Source: Brooklawnia propionicigenes
GTDB lineage: Bacteria > Actinomycetota > Actinomycetes > Propionibacteriales > Propionibacteriaceae
DNA: 64,000 bases
NCBI RefSeq assembly: GCF_030297015.1
Contig: NZ_AP028056.1
Location: 1,808,939-1,872,938 of the forward strand
Direction of reading: 5' to 3'
Shown: one piece after another, positions 29,580 to 37,904 of the stretch
Layout of the letters: each line of letters starts with the position of its first letter
Position numbering within the stretch: position 1 is the first letter of the stretch
Notes under the pieces: model-generated
Databases searched by the model: none
What the model was told of the DNA's origin: nothing
The model's input: the letters and a program-made list of their open reading frames with translations, nothing else
Program-made: the position numbers and the translations under genes

Positions 29580-29667
29580 CTTCAGCGCCAGCCATTTCGT
29601 CCCCTGGATTGGCGGGGCACTCAGCCGAAATGCCAGGGGCTGGCTTCAGCGCCAGCCACCTCGTCCC
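29580..29667. repeat. 24-bp direct repeat pair
   Basis: Two copies (29580-29603 and 29644-29667) share CTTCAGCGCCAGCCA followed by a variable TT or CC and TCGTCCC; only two bases differ. They lie in the gap between dxr and the lipoprotein gene. The role is unknown. Confidence 0.75.
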
Positions 29668-29685
29668 GCGCAGCAAGAAACCACG

Positions 29686-29715
29686 AAGGGCCAGCCGCAA
29701 CCGCGACTGACCCTT
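29686..29715 (-). terminator. Terminator hairpin after lipoprotein gene
   Basis: AAGGGCCAGCCGC (29686-29698) and GCGACTGACCCTT (29703-29715) pair over 13 bases, two of the pairs being G-U wobble in one RNA sense. It lies 31 bases beyond the stop of the minus-strand lipoprotein gene. Confidence 0.75.
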
Positions 29716-29746
29716 TGTTGGCCGGATAGTGCAACAGGCCCGCTGG

Positions 29747-30331
29747 TCAGGCCGTCGCAGCCTGCTCGACGGTCATGCCGTAACGAGCCTCGAAGTACTT
29801 CTCGATATCGGCGCGCTGGGTTGCCGAACCGCTTCCGGCGCTCTCCCAGCGGCCCTGGCCCCTGACGGCCTCGCTGACGTCTTCGCCCGCAGCGTTCTGA
29901 ACCATCTGCAGTTCGCCCGTGGCCAGATCGCAGGTGTAGACGTAGGCGGAGCCGGTCGCCGACACGAAGACGTGCCGGACAAAGGTGCCGTTGGCATAGT
30001 CGAACAGCGCCGAGTTCTGGAAAGCGTCGCCCGTCGAAGGATCGATCGTCTGGAACAGTGCCGTCTGGGCGGCTGGATCGATGGTGATGTCGAAACCGGT
30101 GCCTTCCACGACACCGGCCTGCGGGTCCCGGTCCACCAGCTTGCCGTCCTGCTCGGTGAGAGTGGCGCCCGGCGCGGCCGCCACGCTGGACGAGGCAGCG
30201 GCGCTGACGCCGGTGGCTGCCGATGCCGGCTCCGCCGAGGCGCTGACGCCGGAGTCGGCCGACGAGCCGCAGCCCGTCGCGGCCACCCCGATCAGGGCCG
30301 CGGCCGCGACCGAGACGAGAATTCGTTTCAT
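29747..30331 (-). CDS. Hypothetical lipoprotein, 194 aa
   Basis: No family is recognised. A signal peptide with lipobox GVAATGC (Cys about 21) is followed by a Ser/Ala-rich linker (residues 22-55). A small beta-rich domain comes next, with LTEQDGKLVDRDPQ, FVRHVFVSATGSAYVYTCDLATGELQ and a C-terminal helix (ADIEKYFEARYGMTVEQ). It is probably anchored outside the membrane. The start has AAGGAG 7 bases upstream. It lies 57 bases after the ABC ATPase gene on the same strand and may be cotranscribed with the importer. A supporting role in metal or heme uptake is only suggested by position. Confidence 0.8.
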   Translation of the reverse strand: MKRILVSVAAAALIGVAATGCGSSADSGVSASAEPASAATGVSAAASSSVAAAPGATLTEQDGKLVDRDPQAGVVEGTGFDITIDPAAQTALFQTIDPSTGDAFQNSALFDYANGTFVRHVFVSATGSAYVYTCDLATGELQMVQNAAGEDVSEAVRGQGRWESAGSGSATQRADIEKYFEARYGMTVEQAATA

Positions 30332-30388
30332 TGGGTTTCTCCTTGTGTTACGGACATATTGGGTTGTCGGATGTGATCACGACGATCT

Positions 30389-31240
30389 TCATCGCTGCTT
30401 GTGGTGCAGTTCGGCCGGCATCGTAGAAGGCCACGTTTCCGGGTCGGTATCCCGCATTCGTCTCCTGGGCTGAATGACCGGACGCTGACCGTCCGGGTCG
30501 TGGGTAACCCATGAGTCGACTGCGAAGTCTTGGGCGACCGCCGACCACGACAGCGCTTGGTCGGGCGAGCCTTGGCGCAGGACGCGTCCATCACCCATCA
30601 CCACGCAGTGGTCGCAGTAGCGGGCGGCTTGGGTGAGGTCGTGCAGCACGGCGATGACGGTCAGCCCCATGGTCTGGTTGAGGTCACGTACCAGCTCCAG
30701 GATGTCGATCTGGTGCGCGATGTCGAGGTAGGTGGTGGGCTCGTCGAGCAGCAGCAGCTGCGGCTCCTGCGCCAGGGCCGCCGCCAGCCAGACCCGTTGA
30801 CGCTCGCCGCCCGACAGTGTTTCCACCCGCCGCTCGGCCATCGGCAGTACGCCGGTGCGTGCCATCGCCTGCTCGACCGCCTGATCGTGGGCCGGTGGAC
30901 GAAGCTGCCACCAGGGCAGATGCGCGTAGCGTCCGTAGCTCACCAGGCGACGCACAGTGATATCACCGGTGATGTGACCGCCCTGCCAGACCACCGCCAT
31001 CTTGCGTGCCATGGCGGACGCGCTCAGCCGGCTGATCGACTCACCGTCCAACCGGACCTCGCCGTGACTGAGCTTGGTGGCGCCGCACAACGCCTTGATG
31101 AGCGTGGTCTTGCCGCAGCCGTTGGGACCGAGAATCGCATGGATGCGGTGCGGCTCGAAATCGAGGCTGATGCCGTGCAGGATCTCATGCCCACCCAGGT
31201 TCAAGCGCACCTCGCGGGCGCTCAGGATCGGGGCACTCAC
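30389..31240 (-). CDS. FepC/HmuV-type ABC transporter ATP-binding protein
   Basis: Energises import of an iron complex or heme through the adjacent permease. The 283-residue protein has Walker A GPNGCGKTTLIKAL (about residue 36), the Q-loop in VVWQGG, signature LSGGERQRVWLAAAL, Walker B LLLLDEPTTYLD and the switch His in VIAVLHDLTQAARYCD. The HDLTQAARY segment and overall length are typical of the FecE/FhuC group. The start overlaps the permease stop by 4 bases (ATGA). The C-terminal tail ends in a short basic stretch without known meaning. Confidence 0.95.
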   Translation of the reverse strand: MSAPILSAREVRLNLGGHEILHGISLDFEPHRIHAILGPNGCGKTTLIKALCGATKLSHGEVRLDGESISRLSASAMARKMAVVWQGGHITGDITVRRLVSYGRYAHLPWWQLRPPAHDQAVEQAMARTGVLPMAERRVETLSGGERQRVWLAAALAQEPQLLLLDEPTTYLDIAHQIDILELVRDLNQTMGLTVIAVLHDLTQAARYCDHCVVMGDGRVLRQGSPDQALSWSAVAQDFAVDSWVTHDPDGQRPVIQPRRRMRDTDPETWPSTMPAELHHKQR

Positions 31241-32259
31241 ATCGCCCTCCTCAACAAGAAGAGGAAGAACGGGACGCCGAGCACGGCCATCGCGATGCCG
31301 ACGGGGATCTCGATCGGGCTGAACAGCGTGCGCGCAAGGGTGTCGCTGAACATCACCAGGGTGGCGCCGAACAGAATCGAGCCGGGCACCAGGAAGGCGT
31401 GGTTGGTGCCGAGGATCATCCGCATGATGTGCGGGACGATCAGCCCGACGAAGCCGAGCAGGCCCACGGCACTGACCGCGCTGGCCGCCAGCAAAGCGGC
31501 GATCGCGGTCAACAGGATGCGGTTCGCCTGCACATTCATGCCCATGGAGCGCGCGACATCATCGCCGAGGACGATGACGTCCAGCCTGCGCACGCAGAAC
31601 AGCGCGGCAGCCAGCGCCAGCAGGCAGTACGGCCACAGCGTGCGCACCTCACCCCAGCCACGCATCGACAACGAGCCATTCATGAACAGCAGCGCGTTCT
31701 GCAGCCGGTCGGCGTGGAGCACCATGACCGCGGAGATCCCGGCGCCGCACAGCGTGGACACGGCCACACCGGCCAAGATGATGCGCATCGGCTGGATGCC
31801 GCCTTTCCAGGCGAGCACGTAGATGACGATGCAGGCCAGCATCGCGCCGACGAAGGCGAACAGCGGCACCATCAGATACATGCTCGGAAAGGCCAGCAGA
31901 ATGATGATGCCGAACAGGCCTGCACCCGAGGAGACACCGATGATGCCGGGGTCGGCGAGCGGGTTGCCCATGATCGCCTGCAGAATCACACCCGAGGTGG
32001 CCAGGTTGGCGCCGACCATCGCTGCCAGCAGCACCCGCGGCAGCCGGATATCCCAGACGACGCGATGCCACTCGTAGTCGTCCGGCCCGAAGATTCCTTG
32101 GAGCACCTGCTCGGGGCTCAGCGGGATGCTGCCGGTACCGACGCCGTAGATGAAGGCGGCGACGAGCAGCACCAGCAGGATCGCGAAGACCATCGTCCGG
32201 AACCCAGGACGCGCCTGCACGCGCCCCCAGTCAGAGGACGTGGCGACTGTTTGACTCAT
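31237..32259 (-). CDS. FecCD-family ABC transporter permease
   Basis: Membrane channel for iron-siderophore, heme or cobalamin uptake. The 340-residue protein has about ten helices. Family-typical motifs are RLPRVLLAAMVGANLATSGVILQ near residue 70, NPLADPGIIGVSSGAG near residue 100, and GLIVPHIMRMILGTNHAFLVPGS near residue 270, which contains the coupling region that contacts the ATPase. A hydrophilic N-terminus of about 25 residues precedes the first helix. Start ATG has GGAG 5-7 bases upstream. It is the first gene of the permease-ATPase pair. An incomplete iron-box-like sequence lies just upstream. Confidence 0.93.
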   Translation of the reverse strand: MSQTVATSSDWGRVQARPGFRTMVFAILLVLLVAAFIYGVGTGSIPLSPEQVLQGIFGPDDYEWHRVVWDIRLPRVLLAAMVGANLATSGVILQAIMGNPLADPGIIGVSSGAGLFGIIILLAFPSMYLMVPLFAFVGAMLACIVIYVLAWKGGIQPMRIILAGVAVSTLCGAGISAVMVLHADRLQNALLFMNGSLSMRGWGEVRTLWPYCLLALAAALFCVRRLDVIVLGDDVARSMGMNVQANRILLTAIAALLAASAVSAVGLLGFVGLIVPHIMRMILGTNHAFLVPGSILFGATLVMFSDTLARTLFSPIEIPVGIAMAVLGVPFFLFLLRRAM

Positions 32260-32330
32260 CCGGCTCCACCATGACGACGACAGGCTAACATGCGGCAGTT
32301 GGGAGGCCTCCGAGAGGGCTCGCGCCGCGG

Positions 32331-32398
32331 GCGTGACAGCGCGCCCTGCTGGTCACAGTGCGACACGTGACGGCGCGCGGCGCTGGTCACAGTGCGAT
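32331..32398. repeat. Two-copy 34-bp tandem repeat
   Basis: Units 32331-32364 and 32365-32398 agree at 28 of 34 bases. The identical core is CTGGTCACAGTGCGA near the end of each unit. Spacing is about three helical turns, as for cooperative protein binding. It lies about 70 bases upstream of the FecCD permease start and could be its operator. Confidence 0.8.
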
Positions 32399-32535
32399 AA
32401 CAGCCTGCCGCCGCCGTTGGGCCGGCAACGCGAAGTGAAGTAGCCTCGAGCACGTGGGTCCGATTATCAGCACGAGCAGCAACCGCTGCACCGTCCTGAT
32501 GATGCCCATGTGCTGCCGGCGAATGCCACGTTGAC

Positions 32536-32616
32536 AGCACGGACCGATCGCTCCTCCCAGCCGGAGTTGCAGCGATTGATGTTTCTCATTGCGCAGAGAT
32601 CGCTGCGGACCGTGCT
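32536..32616 (+). promoter_or_regulatory. Candidate structured leader of metQNI
   Basis: AGCACGGACCG (32536-32546) pairs with CGGACCGTGCT (32606-32616) at 10 of 11 positions. The enclosed region forms CTCC/GGAG (32551-32554 with 32563-32566) and a perfect 8-bp stem GCAGCGAT/ATCGCTGC (32569-32576 with 32599-32606). Together they can make a compact three-way junction ending 47 bases before metQ. I cannot match it to a known SAM riboswitch. Confidence 0.45.
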
Positions 32617-32663
32617 GCTGGACGATCAAACCTCCGCTGAACCCGATGAATAGGATTTACCCC

Positions 32664-33518
32664 ATGCGACTTCGTAACCTGCTGACAGCCACGCTGGCTG
32701 CCACGCTGCTCACCTCAATGGCTGCCTGCGGTGGCTCGTCGAGCGGCGATGGCTCCGCCGACCCCTCCCAGCCGCTCAAGGTGATGGCCGACGTGATCCC
32801 TCACGCGGAGCTCATCCGCGAGGCCGAGACCCTGGGCCTGCTGGGCGACGTCAAGGTCGATGTCACCGAGATCTCCGGTGACGTGGATGTCAATCAGCTG
32901 ACGGAGGCCGGCGACATGGACGCCAACTTCTTCCAGCATGTGCCCTACCTGAACGACTGGAACGCCAACCATCCCGGCTCCGACCTCGTCCCCGTCGCGA
33001 CCGTGCACGTCGAGCCGCTCGGCCTGTACTCCAAGAAGGTCACCTCGCTGACCGACGTCCCCGAGAACGCCGTGATCGCCATCCCGGCCGACGCCACCAA
33101 CCAGGCCCGTGGCCTGTTCCTGCTGGAGGACGCCGGACTGATCAAGCTGAACGTCGACCGCAACGATCCGAACCTCGACTACTCGCAGATCACCGACGCC
33201 AACGTCACCGAGAACCCGAAGAACATCTCCTTCGTCAAGATCGACCGCCCGCAACTGGCCGCCTCTCTCGACGACCCGGCCGTGACCTTGTCGATCGTCA
33301 ACGGCAACTACGCGCTGGAAGCCGGTCTGGTCCCGGCCAACGACGCGCTGATCCTCGAGTCCGCCGAGGGCAACCCGTACGCCAACGTGCTGGTCACCAA
33401 GGAGACCATGAAGGACGACCCGCGCGTCCAGAAGCTGGCCGAGGCTCTCGAATCGCCTGAGCTCGCGAAGTTCATCGTCGACAACTACCAGGGCAGTGTG
33501 CTGCCGGTGAACGGCTGA
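32664..33518 (+). CDS. metQ: D-methionine-binding lipoprotein MetQ (NlpA family)
   Basis: Surface lipoprotein that captures methionine for the MetNI importer. The 284-residue protein has a signal peptide with lipobox SMAAC (Cys about 22). The NlpA/MetQ fold follows, with VMADVIPHAELIREA, TEAGDMDANFFQHVPYLNDW and VPENAVIAIPADATNQARGLFLL segments. The start at 32664 (MRLRNLL) is preferred to an upstream in-frame ATG because GGATT lies about 8 bases before it and the signal peptide is then of normal length. metN starts 4 bases after the stop. Confidence 0.95.
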   Translation: MRLRNLLTATLAATLLTSMAACGGSSSGDGSADPSQPLKVMADVIPHAELIREAETLGLLGDVKVDVTEISGDVDVNQLTEAGDMDANFFQHVPYLNDWNANHPGSDLVPVATVHVEPLGLYSKKVTSLTDVPENAVIAIPADATNQARGLFLLEDAGLIKLNVDRNDPNLDYSQITDANVTENPKNISFVKIDRPQLAASLDDPAVTLSIVNGNYALEAGLVPANDALILESAEGNPYANVLVTKETMKDDPRVQKLAEALESPELAKFIVDNYQGSVLPVNG

Positions 33519-33522
33519 GCCG

Positions 33523-34506
33523 ATGATCACTGTCACTAACCTGACGAAGGTCTACGGCAAAGGTGACAAGGCCGTCGCGGCCGTGCAGGACGTCAGCCTG
33601 CACGTGCCCGACGGCGGCATCTTCGGCATCCTCGGACGCAGTGGTGCAGGTAAGACGACGCTGATGCGCTGCCTCACCGCACTCGAGCGTCCAACGTCAG
33701 GTTCAGTGGAAGTCGCCGGTATCGAGCTCACCTCGCTCAACCGGCCCCAACTCCGCCAGATGCGGCACCGGATGGGGATGATCTTCCAGCACTTCAACCT
33801 GCTGGGCAGCCGCACCGCCGCCGCCAACATCGCTTTTCCGCTGGAGATCCAGGGCATCTCGGGTCTCCAGCGCAAGGCGAGGGTGGACGAACTACTGGAG
33901 CTGGTGGGACTGAGCGATCGGGCCGGCTCCTATCCCTCTCAGCTGTCCGGCGGCCAGAAGCAGCGCGTCGGTATTGCCCGCGCGCTGGCCGCCGGCCCGC
34001 AGGTGCTCTTCTGTGATGAAGCCACCAGCGCTCTCGATCCCGCCACCACGGAGCAGATCCTCGATCTGCTCAAACGCATCAACCAGGAGACCGGAGTGAC
34101 CGTGGTGCTGATCACCCACGAGTCCGAAGTGGTGCGCCGTATCTGCGACTCCGCCGCCCTGATGGCGAACGGACGCATCGTGGAGCAGGGCCCGCTACTG
34201 GAGTTGGTGGCCGATCCCAACTCCCAGCTCGCCGACATCCTGCTGCCCACCGGCGATCCGGCGCTGGACCCCGAGCAGCGCTCAATGGTGCTGACATTCA
34301 CCGGCAGCCACACGGCCGAGCCGATCATTTCGGGTTTGACCAGGCATTTCGGGTTGGATGTCGCCATCCTCGGGGGATCGGTCGACTGGATCGCGGGTCA
34401 GAAAGTCGGACGCCTGCGCGTCGCGCTGACCCACCCCGACGGTTTCTACGACCGGGCCGCGGTCCACCAGTACCTGATCGAGCGGGAAGTGAGCGCGCGG
34501 CTATGA
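33523..34506 (+). CDS. metN: Methionine ABC transporter ATP-binding protein MetN
   Basis: Drives methionine uptake. The 327-residue protein has Walker A GRSGAGKTTLMRC (about residue 38), signature LSGGQKQRVGIARAL and Walker B VLFCDEATSALDP. The H-loop lies in VVLITHESEVVRRICD. A C-terminal NIL domain (about residues 250-327, TGSHTAEPIISGLTRHFG) is the regulatory methionine-binding module characteristic of MetN. The stop overlaps the metI start by 4 bases. Intact and of usual length. Confidence 0.97.
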   Translation: MITVTNLTKVYGKGDKAVAAVQDVSLHVPDGGIFGILGRSGAGKTTLMRCLTALERPTSGSVEVAGIELTSLNRPQLRQMRHRMGMIFQHFNLLGSRTAAANIAFPLEIQGISGLQRKARVDELLELVGLSDRAGSYPSQLSGGQKQRVGIARALAAGPQVLFCDEATSALDPATTEQILDLLKRINQETGVTVVLITHESEVVRRICDSAALMANGRIVEQGPLLELVADPNSQLADILLPTGDPALDPEQRSMVLTFTGSHTAEPIISGLTRHFGLDVAILGGSVDWIAGQKVGRLRVALTHPDGFYDRAAVHQYLIEREVSARL

Positions 34507-35174
34507 AGAAGGCCAGCTGGATCGAGGCATTCCCCGAACTCATGCACGCGCTCGGTCAGACCGCATGGATGGTCGGCGCCTCATTCGTCATCGTCACGGT
34601 GCTCGGCCTTGCGCTGGGGGTCGTCCTGCGACTCAGTTCGCCCGACGGACTGAACCCGCAGCCGGTGATCTATCAGGTGGTCGGCGCGATCGTGAACATC
34701 GCTCGCTCGCTGCCCTTCCTGATCTTGATGATCGCCTTGCTCAGCTTCACCCGCTGGCTGGTCGGCACCGCCTACGGCCCGACCGCGGCAGTGGTGCCGC
34801 TGTCGGTGGGGGCGATCCCGTTCTATGCCCGGGTCGTCGAGTCGGCCATGCGCGAAGTCGCGCCAGGCAAGATCGAAGCCGCCCAGGTGATGGGCGCCAA
34901 TACCTGGCAGATCGTCCGCAAGGTGCTGCTCCCCGAGTCGCTGCCCGGTCTGATCTCGGGCGCCACGCTCACGCTGGTCACCCTGATCGGCTATTCGACG
35001 ATGGCCGGTGCCATCGGTGGCGGCGGCGTCGGTGACTTCGCCATCCGGTACGGCTATCAGCGATTCAATGGCGAGGTGCTGCTGGTGGCGGTCATCGTGC
35101 TCATCGCGATCGTCCAGCTGGTGCAATCGATCGGAGACGGCATCGTCCACCGGATGGCTTACCGGCGAGGATGA
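34503..35174 (+). CDS. metI: Methionine ABC transporter permease MetI
   Basis: Inner-membrane channel of the MetNIQ importer. The 223-residue protein has five predicted helices and the binding-protein-dependent permease EAA loop, ESAMREVAPGKIEAAQVMGAN (around residues 115-135), which contacts MetN. IVNIARSLPFLILMIALL and AIGGGGVGDFAIRYGYQRFN are MetI-typical. The start overlaps metN by 4 bases. It is the last gene of metQNI. Confidence 0.96.
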   Translation: MKKASWIEAFPELMHALGQTAWMVGASFVIVTVLGLALGVVLRLSSPDGLNPQPVIYQVVGAIVNIARSLPFLILMIALLSFTRWLVGTAYGPTAAVVPLSVGAIPFYARVVESAMREVAPGKIEAAQVMGANTWQIVRKVLLPESLPGLISGATLTLVTLIGYSTMAGAIGGGGVGDFAIRYGYQRFNGEVLLVAVIVLIAIVQLVQSIGDGIVHRMAYRRG

Positions 35175-35243
35175 TTGCCCGCGCGTCCCGAAACTGTCAG
35201 GCTTGCAGGAGGCCGTGAGTTTGGCCATCGGGAGGAGAACGCG

Positions 35244-36878
35244 ATGAAGACCCCCTACGGTGCGTGGCGTGCCAGCTATGTTCATGGACGATGGACGGTG
35301 CTGAGCGGACCGACCTCGATGGTCGTCTTGGAACCCGCACCCAGCAGCGCCGCCGGTTTCATCGCTCGCCTGTGGGCCCAGCTGCTCGACTGCGCCTCGA
35401 TCGGCGAAATCGTCACGACGCTGACCAGTCACGGACTTGATCAGATGCCCAATCTCGGAGTCTTCTTTTGGGACGACGATCGGCTGCACTGCCTGCTGCG
35501 TGGCTCGCTGACGGTCTTCGATGCTGCCACCGATGCCGAGCTCGCCTCGGGTGCCGGCGCGCGCACCTGGTACGAGACCACCCTCAGCGCGCGGTCGGTG
35601 CAGCTGCCGCTGGACGATACGGCCGGCTCCGGTGATCTGCTGGAGCTGCCGCTGGTCGTCGGCGCGGTGCAGGCCGCCTCGGTCTACTTGGACGCCCAGC
35701 CCGTGGCCGCCGGCTCGCCGGCCGCGGCCGCTGAACCCGCCGCCGCTTCCCATCCTGCGGCTGCTCCGGAACCAGCCGTCGTTCCCGAGCGTGCAGCTGT
35801 TCCCCCAACCGTGGTCGCCCCGGCACCTGCCGTCGCACCCCAACCCGTGGTCGCCCCGGCACCTGCGGTCGTCCAAGCACCTGCGGTCGCCCCGGCACCT
35901 GCGGCTGCAGATGAGCCGACGTTCGCTCCGGTGGAGAACTCGGTGAACCTCTACGACTCGGTCTTCGGCGAACGGCTGATCGTGCCGCCGGTCTTCCCTG
36001 ATTCCGAACCGGAGGCCGATGTCGCCGCCGCCCGGAGCGAAGGCGTCCACCGGCCGCGGACCGACCAGCCGGACACCGACGAGCCTCGGCCCGACCAGCC
36101 GCACGCTGACCAGCATCAGGCCGAGGAACGGGCAACCTACGCGGCCGAGGAGACCATCGACGCGGCACCGCAGTATTCCGAGCCGGTGTTCCGGGCACCC
36201 GAGTACTCCGAGCCCGTGGTCCGGGCGCCGGAGTATTCCGAACCCATCGTCCCGCCGCCCCCGCCTGCCTTCGCGACCGTGATCGAGCCCGAGATCGCGG
36301 CCGAACCCGCGGTGTCGTCCGCCCCGGAGCCCGAACTTCCGCCGATGCCGGAGATCCCTGCCGCGGTCGGCCGCGAACCCACGCAGGTGCTCGGCCAGCG
36401 TCCCCCTTACGCTCCCGGTCAGGAGCCGGACGCCGAACCCGGGCAGTTCATGGGTGCCGCCGGCCAGCCACTCGGCTCGTCGGGAACCACCGGCCCCTGG
36501 GGCGCCGCGGGCTTCGCGGGCCTCCAGCCCCCGCCGCCGGCCGCGCACCTGCCGGCAGCCATTCTGCTGACCGCGGCCGGCGAGCGTGTCGCGCTGACCG
36601 GCCCGATGTTGATCGGCCGGGCGCCCGCGAGCGATTCGGGCGAGCAGCTGCTGCGCGTGCCGAGCCCCAACCATGACATCAGCCGTACCCATCTGCGGAT
36701 TGCGCCGAAGAATGGCCGCTTCGAGGTGACCGATATGAACTCCACCAACGGCACCATCGTGGTCTTCCCGGACGGCCGCTCGGTGCACCTGGTGCAAGGC
36801 CAGAGCATCGACCTGGTGATCGGCGGCGCCATCGATCTGGGCGATGCGCAGACCATCTCGCTGCTGGCCCCCCAGTAA
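35244..36878 (+). CDS. FHA-domain protein with long Pro/Ala-rich linker
   Basis: The 544-residue protein has an N-terminal domain of about 160 residues (MKTPYGAWRASYVHGRWTVL to SVYLDAQ) of unknown family. A linker of nearly 280 residues is rich in Pro, Ala, Glu and Val (VAPAPAV and EYSEPVV repeats). A C-terminal FHA domain (about residues 440-544) has the conserved GR in LIGRAPAS, SRTHLRI and MNSTNGTIV residues that bind phosphothreonine. This suggests signalling through Ser/Thr kinases. GGAGGAG 6 bases before ATG 35244 fixes the start. No kinase gene is adjacent; a DrrAB-type exporter follows. Confidence 0.88.
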   Translation: MKTPYGAWRASYVHGRWTVLSGPTSMVVLEPAPSSAAGFIARLWAQLLDCASIGEIVTTLTSHGLDQMPNLGVFFWDDDRLHCLLRGSLTVFDAATDAELASGAGARTWYETTLSARSVQLPLDDTAGSGDLLELPLVVGAVQAASVYLDAQPVAAGSPAAAAEPAAASHPAAAPEPAVVPERAAVPPTVVAPAPAVAPQPVVAPAPAVVQAPAVAPAPAAADEPTFAPVENSVNLYDSVFGERLIVPPVFPDSEPEADVAAARSEGVHRPRTDQPDTDEPRPDQPHADQHQAEERATYAAEETIDAAPQYSEPVFRAPEYSEPVVRAPEYSEPIVPPPPPAFATVIEPEIAAEPAVSSAPEPELPPMPEIPAAVGREPTQVLGQRPPYAPGQEPDAEPGQFMGAAGQPLGSSGTTGPWGAAGFAGLQPPPPAAHLPAAILLTAAGERVALTGPMLIGRAPASDSGEQLLRVPSPNHDISRTHLRIAPKNGRFEVTDMNSTNGTIVVFPDGRSVHLVQGQSIDLVIGGAIDLGDAQTISLLAPQ

Positions 36879-37082
36879 GCGGGCCTTCCCGGGGGTCGTT
36901 CCGGGCGCCGGTGATCCCGTGCTCCGGCACCCGGCAATCGGTTCGCTCCCGGGCCGGCAGTCGCTCCGGGGTGAGCCACCGCGACGCCACTGAATCGTCA
37001 CGCTCGCGTTCCAACGGAGGCGAGCTGGTTTTCGGCGAGCGGCGGTCTACCGTTGATAGAGCACGAGAGAAGAGGCGCCTCA

Positions 37083-37904
37083 ATGGATTCCGACGCGGTG
37101 GAGATCGAGCATCTGACTCATGTCTTCCGGGCACGCAAGCATGCCCCGCACATCGCCGTGGACGACCTCAGTCTCACCGTGGCGCACGGGGAGTGCTTCG
37201 GCCTGCTGGGACCGAACGGCGCCGGCAAGACCACCACGATCCGGCTGATCAACACCCTGCTGCCCGTCCAGACCGGATCGGTGCGGGTCTTCGGTCATGA
37301 TGTCGCCCACCACCCGATGGCGGTGCGCGCGCTGATGGGTTATGTGCCTCAGCAACTGTCCATCGAGAGTGCCCTGACCGGACGCGAGAACGTCGAATGG
37401 TTCGCCAGGCTCTTCGACATTCCCCGCCGCGAACGCCGGGCCAGAGTGGATGCGGTGCTCGAGATGATGCAGCTGACCGAATCCGCCGACCGGCTGGCCT
37501 CCACCTATTCGGGCGGGATGGTGCGTCGACTCGAACTCGCCCAGGCGCTGGTGAATCGTCCGGCACTGCTCGTGCTGGACGAGCCGACCGTCGGCCTCGA
37601 TCCGGTCGCCCGTGACAGCGTGTGGGGCCATGTCCGTCAGATGCGCGAGGAGTTCGGCATGACGGTGCTGCTCACCACGCATTACATGGAAGAGGCCGAC
37701 ATGTTGTGCGATCGGATCGCGATGATGAACCGCGGACGACTCTCGGCGCTGGGCAGCCCGGACGACCTGAAGCGTGCCGTCGGCCCGCGAGCCACCTTGG
37801 AAGATGTCTTCCGGCACTATGCCGGTGCCGATCTGAACGACGACAGTGAGGGAGGACTGGCCAGTGTCCGTCAAGGCCGCCGTACCGCCGGACGTCTGGG
37901 TTAG
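37083..37904 (+). CDS. DrrA-type ABC exporter ATP-binding protein
   Basis: ATPase of an ABC-2 exporter, 273 residues. It has Walker A GPNGAGKTTTIRL (about residue 41), signature YSGGMVRRLELAQAL and Walker B LLVLDEPTVGLDP. The H-loop is in LTTHYMEEADMLCD, and RATLEDVFRHYAGADL is a late DrrA-like element. The permease gene overlaps its 3' end. DrrAB pairs export antibiotics, lipids or other amphipaths; the substrate is unknown. Start 37083 (MDSDAVEIE) is chosen by homology and a GAGAAGAGG upstream. Confidence 0.93.
   Translation: MDSDAVEIEHLTHVFRARKHAPHIAVDDLSLTVAHGECFGLLGPNGAGKTTTIRLINTLLPVQTGSVRVFGHDVAHHPMAVRALMGYVPQQLSIESALTGRENVEWFARLFDIPRRERRARVDAVLEMMQLTESADRLASTYSGGMVRRLELAQALVNRPALLVLDEPTVGLDPVARDSVWGHVRQMREEFGMTVLLTTHYMEEADMLCDRIAMMNRGRLSALGSPDDLKRAVGPRATLEDVFRHYAGADLNDDSEGGLASVRQGRRTAGRLG

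Larger units (their letters stand above)
32260..32663. other. 404-bp divergent intergenic region
   Basis: Lies between the FecCD permease (minus) and metQ (plus). It holds an iron-box-like GTTAGCCT near 32284-32291 (minus sense), a two-copy 34-bp tandem repeat (32331-32398), GATAAT on the minus strand at 32463-32468 as a possible -10, and a foldable segment at 32536-32616 before metQ. I see no convincing protein gene. Confidence 0.8.

Noticed and set aside
32345..32470. SAM-IV or cobalamin riboswitch
   Set aside because: GGCCGGCAACG and CGCACTGTGACC look like fragments of these families, but the other core elements and a closing stem are missing on either strand.
32531..32536. TTGACA as -35 of metQ
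   Set aside because: No -10-like hexamer lies 16-18 bases downstream, and the bases overlap the closing stem of the proposed leader.
32387..32629. 80-codon minus-strand frame in the FecCD-metQ gap
   Set aside because: No ribosome-binding site; it crosses the tandem repeat and the foldable leader.
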